This document shows, in pieces, positions 23,841 to 32,800 of a stretch of DNA of 64,000 nucleotides; the first letter of the stretch is position 1, and every line of letters starts with the position of its first letter. The stretch lies in the IMG/VR virus record IMGVR_UViG_3300005613_000018, positions 1 through 64,000 of that record, one strand, 5' to 3'. A model generated the notes under the pieces. The model was not told where the DNA came from and did not search any database. It worked only from the letters and a program-made list of their open reading frames with translations. A program made the position numbers and the translations under genes. This DNA comes from a virus.

Positions 23841-26557
23841 TAGAACAAGGATTATTTAAAAGACACTTTGTCGGTAGAGATGGTTTCTATTGGTGGATAG
23901 GACAGATTGCTCCAGAAGAAACTTGGAAAAATAACCTACCAGGAATTCCTAGTCCAAGTAATGAGGCTCAGAGAGGATTTGCTGAAAGATATCGTGTCCG
24001 TATTATGGGACATCATACTGCAAATCCAGGAGACCTTCCCGATGAAGTTCTTCCATGGGCCCATGTGATGTATCCACCTACTGCTGGAAGTGGTAACAGA
24101 GATTCTTCTCAATCAGCTAACTTAGCACAAGGTGATTTTGTATTTGGATTTTTCCTAGATGGTGAAGATGCTCAACAACCCATTATTATGGGTTGTTTGG
24201 GGAATAATGATTACCAAGCGGTAATGAAAAATATTCCACCAGCTCGTTTTATTCCATTTAGTGGTTATGTAGTAGATGAAACTAGATCAACTAGTGGTGT
24301 GAAAAAAATACTTGATCCAGGTCTTGTTGCTCAAAACGAATATAGTGCTAAAAATTCGGGTTCTGTTATTAATCCTTTTGGACACGAATCTGCAAATTCC
24401 ACTACAACCATCAGTTCATTGGCTGATGATGCTGCTCGTAGAATTGGTGAATTGTCAACTACATTACCACAAACAGAAGAATGTGAGAAACTTCCTTTAG
24501 GTAAAATTCAAAAAGAAATTCAAAGAATAATTCAATTAATTGAAAACGCTCAGAAAAGTATCTCTGATTATAGATATATCTTAACAGGACTTCAGGGGCA
24601 AGCAGAAGCAAAGATTAAGTATTATATTGATGAAGCTTCTAGAATTATATCTGGTGCTTTAAAGTGGGTATTTGCTCAAATAGAAAAATTTGTCTTAAAA
24701 AATGTAAATGATACTCTGAAAAACTTTTATTATTTTTTATTTCCCGATCAACGACCAGGACTTAAATTTACTGTTGAAACTATTAATGATTTAATCGCTT
24801 GTGCTTTTAAGAAATTGATTGCATCTTTATTTGATATGGTTTCTAAATTTATTGCAAGCTCTATTTCAAAGGCAGTGAATATTGGAACCTCTTTTGTTGG
24901 AGGATTTTTAGGTCAAATACTCGGACAAATAGGTGGTATCTTAAAAGGTGTCATTAATTCAGCTTTGGGCCCTTTTACTTCTCTCGTTGGTCAAGTTGCA
25001 AACTTGTCTGGAAGTGTACTTGGAATCATCACTGATGTTTTAAATTTTCTTTTATGTGAAGAAAGACCCAAGTGTGCAACTATTGGTGAATGGAGTCCTT
25101 GGTTGGGTGGTAATAAATTACCAAAATTTAATCTTGATTCTATTATCAATCAAGCAAACTCAATAGCCGAAACTTTTAATGATGTTGTAGATGGAGTACA
25201 AGTTACCATTGAGAATTTTGAATTTAATATTGATTTTGAATCGGTTTTTAATACTTCTGTTGAAATTGCTACAAATCAGGCAAATGATATTATTAACAAT
25301 GCACCAAACAATGTTGTTAATCTTGTAAACTATCCCGCAACTCAGACAGTTTCCAGAGCATTTGCAGGGGGAACTCCATCACAAACAACTTCAAATTTAG
25401 TAACTACATCTGAAGTCTCTCCCAATGAAACATCTACCACTGATGAAAATCCTTCATCATTACGACCAATAGCTACAGTTATTCCAACTGTTCAACCTGG
25501 TACAAATCCGACAGGTGCTCGAGCAGCTGGTCCTCCGATTGCCGTATTTATTGATAGTGAGGGTGAAGGTGCTTCTGGAAATTTGATTATTTCACCTTCG
25601 GGAGAAATTATAGGTTATGATGTAATTAGTACTGGTGTAAATTATACTCCATTTACACTTGGATATGTAGAAGATGATTGCGGAAAAGGAAGAGGTGGGG
25701 CATTGACACCAATTTTAGGGCCAGTCAAAGTCAAAAAAGACCCAGATAATGATTATTGGGTGGATGAAAATGGTTTTTCAATCTTAGATAGTGAAGGTCT
25801 TCCCATTACAATTCTTGATTATGATGGAAATATGATTACTGATCAGGGTGAAACGAGAGGAGTCATAGGTATCTTGATAGAAGAATCGGGAACAGATTAT
25901 CTTACACAACCTGATGGTAGTTTTGGTGGAGATGGTAGAACTTGGTCAAATCCCGAAGATACTATTTTAGAAAGAGTAGATAAAACTTTAGAAGTCATTC
26001 CTCCTGGAAGAGTTGTAGATCTCGTTCCGGATGATATAATTACTCTCCCCCCAAAAACTTTGGAAGTAACTGAACCACTTGAAGATTCTGAAGAATCTGG
26101 TGAAGAAGAGATTAGAGGAGGTGCACCATATCTCATGAAAAAATCGGGTAGAATTACAACACCTTCCGTTACTTATGAGAAAGGTGAAAGTCCATATCCA
26201 ATTAGTTCAAATGGATCATATCCTGTAGTTCTTTACCTTTGTAGAGTATTTGTCAAACAATCCGGAATATCTTATAATGAAGGTGATGAAATTGTGATAG
26301 AACCAAATCATGGAGCAAAAGCTGTTCCTGTTCTTGGTGAATCTGGTCAAGTATTATCCGTAAAGGTTACAGAATCTGGAGAAGGATTTACCGAAAGACC
26401 TACAATTTACATCCGTTCTGAAACTGGATTTAATGCAGTTCTCATTCCAAAATTCTGTATAGATAGAATAGGTCAAGACCAACTCAAAGAACCATCTGAA
26501 GTTGAAAGACTTCAAGGAAAGCTTATTTCCGTAATAGATTGTGTAGGTAAGGTTTAA
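23837..26557 (+). CDS. 5: Baseplate hub OB-fold protein gp5-like, no lysozyme domain
   Basis: 906 residues. The first 140 (GRDGFYWWIGQIAPE, YRVRIMGHHTANPGDLPDEVLPWAHVMYP, GDFVFGFFLDGEDAQQPIIMG) are the OB domain of gp5. A helical, glycine-containing region with amphipathic stretches follows (about 330-400), then strand-rich repeats (SGEIIGYDVISTGVNYTPF and a related PVLGESGQVLSVKV unit). The T4-type lysozyme domain is absent; that activity appears to sit in the tail proteins at 16937 and 19471. The spike is encoded by the next gene. Confidence 0.75.
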   Translation: MIEQGLFKRHFVGRDGFYWWIGQIAPEETWKNNLPGIPSPSNEAQRGFAERYRVRIMGHHTANPGDLPDEVLPWAHVMYPPTAGSGNRDSSQSANLAQGDFVFGFFLDGEDAQQPIIMGCLGNNDYQAVMKNIPPARFIPFSGYVVDETRSTSGVKKILDPGLVAQNEYSAKNSGSVINPFGHESANSTTTISSLADDAARRIGELSTTLPQTEECEKLPLGKIQKEIQRIIQLIENAQKSISDYRYILTGLQGQAEAKIKYYIDEASRIISGALKWVFAQIEKFVLKNVNDTLKNFYYFLFPDQRPGLKFTVETINDLIACAFKKLIASLFDMVSKFIASSISKAVNIGTSFVGGFLGQILGQIGGILKGVINSALGPFTSLVGQVANLSGSVLGIITDVLNFLLCEERPKCATIGEWSPWLGGNKLPKFNLDSIINQANSIAETFNDVVDGVQVTIENFEFNIDFESVFNTSVEIATNQANDIINNAPNNVVNLVNYPATQTVSRAFAGGTPSQTTSNLVTTSEVSPNETSTTDENPSSLRPIATVIPTVQPGTNPTGARAAGPPIAVFIDSEGEGASGNLIISPSGEIIGYDVISTGVNYTPFTLGYVEDDCGKGRGGALTPILGPVKVKKDPDNDYWVDENGFSILDSEGLPITILDYDGNMITDQGETRGVIGILIEESGTDYLTQPDGSFGGDGRTWSNPEDTILERVDKTLEVIPPGRVVDLVPDDIITLPPKTLEVTEPLEDSEESGEEEIRGGAPYLMKKSGRITTPSVTYEKGESPYPISSNGSYPVVLYLCRVFVKQSGISYNEGDEIVIEPNHGAKAVPVLGESGQVLSVKVTESGEGFTERPTIYIRSETGFNAVLIPKFCIDRIGQDQLKEPSEVERLQGKLISVIDCVGKV

Positions 26558-27237
26558 TGCAAAAGAATTATCATCAAATAAGGTATGGAACTAAAGATGG
26601 TGAAATACAATTTGGCCATCTACATGATGATAATAATTTATCATCATGCATGTTAAGAAATGGGCATAGTGATAATCATTACATTTCTCTCGATGTGACA
26701 GGGCCAGAACATCGTAAAAATTCTACGATGTGTATGTCTCCTGGTTCTTTTCAGGTAAGAGCCGGTCTTAATCCTCTTATAGATGGCTACACTCTCGAAG
26801 AAGGAGCCGAGTCCATTGGACTAGCAGCTGCTGGATTGGGTGATGATAGTAGACCAGGTGTTCCAGCAATACTTTTAGATGCAGAGAGTGGTGATGTTGT
26901 CATCAGAGCTCCAAATGGTAGAATTAGAATTGAAGCCATCGATGTTCATGTCAAGGCTAGTGGATCAAATAATGAAAGAGGAGTTCTCACTTTAGAGGGA
27001 AATGAAAAGATTGTAGCCATAAGTCAACATATTGAACTTGATTCAAAAGTTTCTGCAAGAATTTTCTCAGAAAAAACTGTAGATATAATTGGAAATGGTA
27101 TATTAGACATTTATGGTGGATTAGTTGATATTGCTGACGGAGCAACTAAAATTAAGGGATCAAAAGGTGGTTCCACAAATGAAGTTAAAAACGGTGCATC
27201 AGCAATAGGAGCAGTAGCAGGAGCAATAGGATTGTAA
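26557..27237 (+). CDS. Tail spike protein (gp5 C-terminal / VgrG-like beta-helix)
   Basis: 226 residues. About 110-200 repeat short strands (ILLDAESGDVVIRAPNGRI, VLTLEGNEKIVAIS, DIYGGLVDIADGATKIKG) typical of the triple-stranded beta-helix of gp5C and VgrG. A Gly/Ala-rich tail follows. It is separate from the gp5 OB gene here, whereas T4 has one polypeptide that is cleaved. Likely membrane-puncturing needle. Confidence 0.75.
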   Translation: MQKNYHQIRYGTKDGEIQFGHLHDDNNLSSCMLRNGHSDNHYISLDVTGPEHRKNSTMCMSPGSFQVRAGLNPLIDGYTLEEGAESIGLAAAGLGDDSRPGVPAILLDAESGDVVIRAPNGRIRIEAIDVHVKASGSNNERGVLTLEGNEKIVAISQHIELDSKVSARIFSEKTVDIIGNGILDIYGGLVDIADGATKIKGSKGGSTNEVKNGASAIGAVAGAIGL

Positions 27238-27240
27238 TTT

Positions 27241-28005
27241 ATGACTAAACTATCAGATGTATATGTGGGGAAAAGGCTTTTTACGGGAAAAAGTCTTATT
27301 CCTCAAATTAACTTAGGTGTAGGACCAACCGAAGCGAGAGGTTCTGCATACTTTGAAGGACCTACGGTCACTGGTCTTTTTCCAAGTGCATGGCCATACG
27401 CAGCAAGTATGGTTGGTCCTAATGTAAATTTAGATGCACCATTTACATATACACCAGGAGGATTGTATAATCCATATTCTCAAATGGTGTTAGGTAATTC
27501 AGGTGTATTGGGAAATCTCGATATTGGTTTAAATATTACCGCAAGGGGTTTAATCGTTGGACTAGATGTTGTTTCTATTGCTGGTGGAAGAAGATTATCT
27601 ACCTGTAAGACATTTGACATTTCTCACCCATCAAAAAAAGAATATAGATTGAGACATAGTTGTCCAGAAGGTCCACAAAATGATGTCTATGTTCGTGGTA
27701 AATTAAAGAATAAAAAAGAAATTACTCTTCCTGAATATTGGAAAGATCTCGTAGACATTCAATCCATCAGTGTCACTATCACTCCAATTGGTGCACCACA
27801 AGATATCTTTGTCAAGAGAATTGACAAAGATAAAGTTTATTTACAAACTAATAGTGGTATTCCAATTAATTGTTATTATCATATATTTGGTGAGAGAAAG
27901 GATGTCACTAAATTAATCCCAGAATATAAAGGAGAAACTCCAGCAGATTATCCAGGTAATAATGATGAATACTCAATTGCCGGATACCATTATGATGTCA
28001 AGTAG
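27241..28005 (+). CDS. Virion structural protein, tail block
   Basis: 254 residues. The N-terminal half (VYVGKRLFTGKSLIPQINLG, then a Gly/Pro-rich part with AYFEGPTVTGLFPSAW) looks like a spike or fibre attachment protein; the C-terminal half is strand-rich. It is located between spike and fibre-like genes. No family recognised. Confidence 0.6.
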   Translation: MTKLSDVYVGKRLFTGKSLIPQINLGVGPTEARGSAYFEGPTVTGLFPSAWPYAASMVGPNVNLDAPFTYTPGGLYNPYSQMVLGNSGVLGNLDIGLNITARGLIVGLDVVSIAGGRRLSTCKTFDISHPSKKEYRLRHSCPEGPQNDVYVRGKLKNKKEITLPEYWKDLVDIQSISVTITPIGAPQDIFVKRIDKDKVYLQTNSGIPINCYYHIFGERKDVTKLIPEYKGETPADYPGNNDEYSIAGYHYDVK

Positions 28006-28013
28006 AGGAAATT

Positions 28014-28733
28014 ATGTCAGTTAATGAAAATCAAAAAAATAAATTAGAAAAAAACACTACTAGAATTCCTTCATCAGAAGATTTGGGGAATAATAGTCAA
28101 CTTTCTGATGATTATATTGATGAGATTGATGTCCAACTTAAAGGATTTGGACCTGTAAAAATCGAAGAAACTTGTCCAAGTGATACCCAGAATTGGGGTG
28201 ATTCTTCTACGATTTACTCTTACATTTTTAAGGGTCAATTGAGTCAAGAAGATCATGCAAAATCTGGAAACCCTTGTGATCCATGGATTCACACAACTGC
28301 AAAAATTGATAGTTTGAGAATTCTTAACGATATTCAAGGTCCTGATGGAACTGGTGCATTTAATGTAAACTCTACTAATGTTACTTTCAGTGGTGATATT
28401 ACAGTTATTGGTAATATTAATGGAGATATTGTTGGAAATGTAACTGGAAATTCTGGAACTTCCACTTCTTTAGAAACTGCTAGAACAATCGGTGGAGTTT
28501 CTTTTGACGGAAGTGCCAATATCAATTTGCCAGGTGTTAATACATCTGGAAATCAAAATACTTCTGGAACGGCAGGAGGATTGACTGCTAGTGCGGATAT
28601 TTCAACAGACACAACAGATGATCCAACTAATAATAAAGAGATTGTCTTCAATTATGTAAATGACACTACACTCAAAATTAAAATGAGAGGTGCTGATGGA
28701 ACTGTAAGATCTGTTAACCTGACTCTGGCTTGA
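28014..28733 (+). CDS. Small tail-fibre-like protein
   Basis: 239 residues with GGAAAT ribosome site. The C-terminal half is fibre-like: NINGDIVGNVTGNSGTSTSL, then ARTIGGVSFDGSANINLPGV, a motif repeated in many phage fibres. The N-terminal acidic part (SDDYIDEIDVQLKGFG) is likely the docking region. Last gene of the hub block. Confidence 0.65.
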   Translation: MSVNENQKNKLEKNTTRIPSSEDLGNNSQLSDDYIDEIDVQLKGFGPVKIEETCPSDTQNWGDSSTIYSYIFKGQLSQEDHAKSGNPCDPWIHTTAKIDSLRILNDIQGPDGTGAFNVNSTNVTFSGDITVIGNINGDIVGNVTGNSGTSTSLETARTIGGVSFDGSANINLPGVNTSGNQNTSGTAGGLTASADISTDTTDDPTNNKEIVFNYVNDTTLKIKMRGADGTVRSVNLTLA

Positions 28734-28758
28734 CAAGGGTCTTGGTCTCCTCTATACT
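28730..28758 (+). promoter_or_regulatory. Early-type promoter
   Basis: TTGACA (28730-28735), 17 bases, TATACT (28753-28758). It overlaps the stop of the fibre-like gene and drives the small genes and tRNA at 28782-29513. Confidence 0.78.
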
Positions 28759-28781
28759 AAAAAAGTCGTCAAATTCACTCA

Positions 28782-28997
28782 ATGTCATTTCAAGAAAATC
28801 AAGAAGACGAGTATCTGACTCGTGTTGTAATCGATACCTGTTCTAGAAAATTTTATCTCTATTCGAATGAAGGTGACGACCGAGTTGTAGATTGTGATAA
28901 TGTTGATGAGTTCATGAATGTTCTAGAACTCGTTCGAAGAGTTGTTGATGAGGATATTATCGCTTACAGTGGACCACTAGTATCAAATCAAAAATGA
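28782..28997 (+). CDS. Small acidic protein
   Basis: 71 residues. One segment, TRVVIDTCSRKFYLYSNEGDDRVV, forms a strand pair; then a helix (DEFMNVLELVRRVVDED). First gene after the promoter at 28730, with ATGA overlap to the next gene. Function unknown. Confidence 0.6.
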   Translation: MSFQENQEDEYLTRVVIDTCSRKFYLYSNEGDDRVVDCDNVDEFMNVLELVRRVVDEDIIAYSGPLVSNQK

Positions 28998-29149
28998 GAA
29001 AAGAAACTCGTCAGTCAATGGAAATGTTATTTTCATCTAAATGGAATATTCCTAAAGCAGCTAAAAACTGTGGATTGACAAATAAAGAGATGAAGATTAC
29101 ATTCAATGAATACTGTCGTCTCAATCAACCAACGTATGAAACTGAATAA
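28994..29149 (+). CDS. Small helix-turn-helix-like protein
   Basis: 51 residues. SSKWNIPKAAKNCGLTNKEMKITFNEY reads as a helix-turn-helix (helix, CGLT turn, recognition helix), so it may bind DNA. It starts in the preceding stop (ATGA) and overlaps the next gene by 14 bases. Confidence 0.55.
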   Translation: MRKETRQSMEMLFSSKWNIPKAAKNCGLTNKEMKITFNEYCRLNQPTYETE

Positions 29150-29426
29150 TCTAAAAATCTATTGTCAAAATCAAGAGGATCAATCTGAAGTTTTTGATTT
29201 CATTTTTTACGAATATCAAAATGATGTTTCCATTGCAACTTGGGAGCCAGATGGTGATGATGAAAATCCTGGATCATGGGGAATTTTTGTTGATGATTTT
29301 CCTTTAGAACTATGGGACAAATTAGTAAATTATCTTGACAGTGATGATTCTTGGACTATTGATGAATCGGTAGAGATGGTTTTGGAATGTGAAGAACCCA
29401 AGATTTATAAAGAATATGGGTTCTGA
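29136..29426 (+). CDS. Hypothetical acidic protein
   Basis: 96 residues from ATG 29136 (a start at 29106 would overlap the previous gene more). Aspartate/glutamate and tryptophan rich (ATWEPDGDDENPGSWGIF). It ends two bases before the tRNA. Confidence 0.55.
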   Translation: MKLNNLKIYCQNQEDQSEVFDFIFYEYQNDVSIATWEPDGDDENPGSWGIFVDDFPLELWDKLVNYLDSDDSWTIDESVEMVLECEEPKIYKEYGF

Positions 29427-29428
29427 AT

Positions 29429-29513
29429 GGGAGTGTGGTGGAATCGGTAGACACACCAGACTTAAAATCTGTTGACCATTAAGGTCGTGGGGGTTCAAAT
29501 CCCCCCACTCCTA
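29429..29513 (+). tRNA. tRNA-Leu (anticodon TAA)
   Basis: 85 bases. Acceptor GGGAGTG with CACTCCT, anticodon loop CTTAAAA with anticodon TAA at 29463-29465, long variable arm as in class II tRNAs, and T arm GGGGG-TTCAAAT-CCCCC. The 3' CCA is not encoded. It reads UUA, frequent in AT-rich phage genes and rarer in GC-richer hosts. Confidence 0.95.
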
Positions 29514-29537
29514 CTTACTTAAACTTAAGAGGTAAAA

Positions 29538-29708
29538 ATGAAAATAAATCTCTGGTACTCAAAATATTCAAAAGAATGGAGATGGACACTCACTAGTGAG
29601 GAAGATATTCATCTTCAAGAAAGTGGTGGTCAACGTCATTTGGAAGATGCTATGTCCGATGTAGCAAAAACAGTTAAATATGTGCTTGACAATCAACCAC
29701 CAGAGTGA
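29538..29708 (+). CDS. Small hypothetical protein
   Basis: 56 residues, ribosome site AGAGGT. Tryptophan-rich start (MKINLWYSKYSKEWRWTLTSEED) then a helical tail (LEDAMSDVAKTVKYVLDN). It is downstream of the tRNA and its end carries the possible sRNA promoter. Confidence 0.55.
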   Translation: MKINLWYSKYSKEWRWTLTSEEDIHLQESGGQRHLEDAMSDVAKTVKYVLDNQPPE

Positions 29709-29714
29709 TAAGAT
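29686..29714 (+). promoter_or_regulatory. Possible promoter of a small RNA
   Basis: TTGACA (29686-29691), 17 bases, TAAGAT (29709-29714). No gene starts between it and the terminator at 29761. Confidence 0.45.
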
Positions 29715-29785
29715 GTAAATACCGTGTGAAGGAAGTACACCACTATCTGTACATCTTAACCTCCTCTCTTGAGGAGGTTTTTTTG
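29709..29785 (+). ncRNA. Structured RNA ending in a terminator
   Basis: TAAGATGTA (29709-29717) pairs perfectly with TACATCTTA (29750-29758), enclosing a smaller GTGT/ACAC hairpin. Terminator CCTCCTC-TCTT-GAGGAGG with seven T follows at 29761-29785. It is either the 3' end of the tRNA operon or a short RNA of about 65 bases. Confidence 0.45.
29761..29785 (+). terminator. Terminator of the tRNA operon
   Basis: 7-bp stem CCTCCTC/GAGGAGG, TCTT loop, seven T. Confidence 0.9.
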
Positions 29786-29788
29786 TGG

Positions 29789-29796
29789 ATAAATAA
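29789..29796 (+). promoter_or_regulatory. Late promoter of the giant fibre gene
   Basis: GATAAATA, 28 bases before the ATG at 29825, directly after a terminator. Confidence 0.75.
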
Positions 29797-29824
29797 TCCA
29801 TAATAGATTTATAGTGCGAGTAAA

Positions 29825-32800
29825 ATGCCTCTCAGTCGCTTAGATAATTTCCTGAAAAACGTTCGTGGTAACATTCTCTATGTTGACCCAAACAGTTTAG
29901 ATTCTACTGATGTTGTTGAAAATCAAGGCAACTCAATGGCACGTCCATTTAAGACGTTGCAAAGAGCACTCATTGAAGCTTCGAGATTTTCATACCAAAA
30001 AGGGTTAGACAATGATAGATTTGAAAAAACTACTATCATGTTGGCTCCAGGTAATCATTATATTGACAATAGACCTGGTTTGATTCCTGATGGACCTAAT
30101 AATTTTAAGACTAGAGCGGGAACAACAACTGATGACTTAGCTCCATTTACATCATCTTCTGTATTTGATATTTTTGACGCTAACAATATTCTTTATAAGT
30201 TAAACAGTATCTACGGTGGTATAGTTGTACCAAGAGGTGTTTCGATTGTTGGACAGGACTTAAGAAAGTGTAAGATTCGTCCTTTATATGTTCCAAGTCC
30301 AACTAATGATGATATCGAAAGATCTGCTATTTTTAGAGTAACTGGTGCAACTTATTTTAATTCTTTTTCAATATTTGATGCCGATCCAACCAAGAATGTT
30401 TACACTGATTATACTACATCACAATTAGCTCCTAATTTTTCACACCATAAGTTAACAGCATTTGAATATGCTGATGGTGCTAATGATGTATCTATCGATG
30501 ACGCTTTTATCACAAATTACAACACTGATAGAAGTGATTTGACAATGTATTATGAGAAGGTTGGTCTTGTTTATGGACCAGGTTCTGGTAGAGAAATTGA
30601 ACCTGATTATCCATCTTCTGGTGTAGATATTCAAACAAAAACTGATGAGTTTCGTATTGTTGGACCAACAGGTGGTTCAATCGGAATTACCAGTATCAGA
30701 GCTGGTGATGGTTCTACATCGACTAATACAATTACAGTTAATCTTCAAGAAGGTTTAGATGGTCTTAATGTTGACACCAGAGTCATTATTGATGGTGTCA
30801 CAAGTTCCGGTTATAATGGTTCTTTCCTTGTTACGGAAGTTTTATCAGTTGATAGTGATGGTGATCCGACTTCATTTACATATGAAGCACCAAATCCACC
30901 AACAAACGCATTACCTTCACCATCTGGTTCTACAGTATCACTTTCCACTAATACCGTATCTTCTGCTTCTCCATATATCTTCAATATCTCAATGAGATCT
31001 GTTCTTGGTCTCTGTGGAATGCATGCAGATGGTTCAAAGGTGACCGGATTTAAGTCCATGTCTGTTGCTCAATTTACTGGGGTAAGTCTTCAGACAGACA
31101 ATAATGCTTTTGTAAAATATAATTCTACTTCTGGTTCTTATGATGATAGTACAACAGTAGATAATCTACAGAATGATTCTGGTGCAAGATACAAACCATC
31201 ATATTCCAATTTCCATATCAAAGCATCAAATAAAGCTTTTATTCAGTTAGTTTCTATATTTGCTATTGGTTTCTCCGAACAATTTGTTGTTGAATCTGGT
31301 GGTGACTTCTCGGTAACAAACTCCAACTCAAACTTTGGACAAAGTGCACTTCGAGGTGAAGGATTTAGAGATCAGGCTTTCACTCAAGATGATGTTGGAT
31401 ACATTACAAATATTATTCCACCACAACAAAACATTGCTGAAAATACAACTTTAGAATATAATTCTATTGATGTATCAAAAACTGTAAGTGTTGGTGATAC
31501 TACTAGATTATATCTTTATAATGAAACTAATTTTGATTCACCACCACCATCAGTAATTCAGGGATACAGAATCGGTGCAAAAGTTGATGATAAAATCAAT
31601 CTTCTTATCCCAAGTGGTGGTTCTCTGAATAATTATTATGCAAAAATCATAATGCCAGATACCCAATCTGGTATTAGTTCCGTAACTTCCACTAAGATTT
31701 CTACTGTTGGTAGAAACGTATCGACAGGTAATAGTATTAGTGCAAATACCCTAACATTTACTGAAAATCATAATTTCTTGAACGGTGAAACCGTTAGAAT
31801 TTTTAGTGACAATACAAGAATTCCCGATGGATTGGAAAATAATAGAGTATATTTTGCAATTACTGATGGAGTTGATCCTGATCAGATAAAGTTTGCTCAG
31901 ACATTTACAGACGCTATTAATGGAAATCAAATTAATATTAACAATTTTGGTGGAATTTTAACTGTCGAAAGTAGAGTGAGTGATAAGAAAAGTGGAGATC
32001 TTGGTCATCCTCTTCAATTTGATACTACAAATAATCAGTGGTACTTAAATGTATCAAATTCACCTACAGATAATACTCTATTCTCTATCATTGATAGTCT
32101 TGGAGTAAGTGGGTTAGGTGATGCCACATCAAGAACTTACATTGAAAGAACACCTGACAAAAGAGGTTCTGAAGATAGAATTTATAAGTATCGTTATGTT
32201 ATTCCATCTCAGTCTGGAATTACTTCGGCTAGACCACCTCAAGATGGATTTATCTTAGAGAAGTCAAATGATGTGACTGGTGCTACTGACACCGAAGTTG
32301 AACTTCAGTTCAACCCCAATGTTGTTACTATGAATAATTTGTCTGAAATGAGAAACTTTAGTTTCTTATCTGGGGCTGAAGCTTCTTCTGGAAGTATAGA
32401 GTTCCAAACTGAACTCCCACACAAACTTTCCATTGGAAATAAAGTTACAATTAATAATGTAACAAGTACAAACTTTCCTACAGGAACTAATGATTCTGGT
32501 TTCAATGGTGAATATACTATCACTGGTATCAGTAGTGCAAAGTCATTTACAGTTTCTACAGATAAAACTGGAATAGGATCATTTACCAATAACACTTCAC
32601 AAAGAACTACATCTCTTCCAACATTTAAGATATCAAACCTTCAAGATAATTTTTATATTTACAGATCTCAACAGGTTAGTGAGTATATCAAAGGAGAACA
32701 AGATGGTGTCTATTATCTGACGTTGTTGAATTCTTCCAACAAACCATCAGTATCACCATTTAACGACGACTTTTATAATTTCACTCAACCAGTCTCAAAT

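Noticed and set aside
23837-26557. T4-type lysozyme domain in the gp5-like protein
   Set aside because: No catalytic EGxxxxxY-type segment between the OB domain and the C-terminal part; lytic motifs are in the neighbouring tail proteins.
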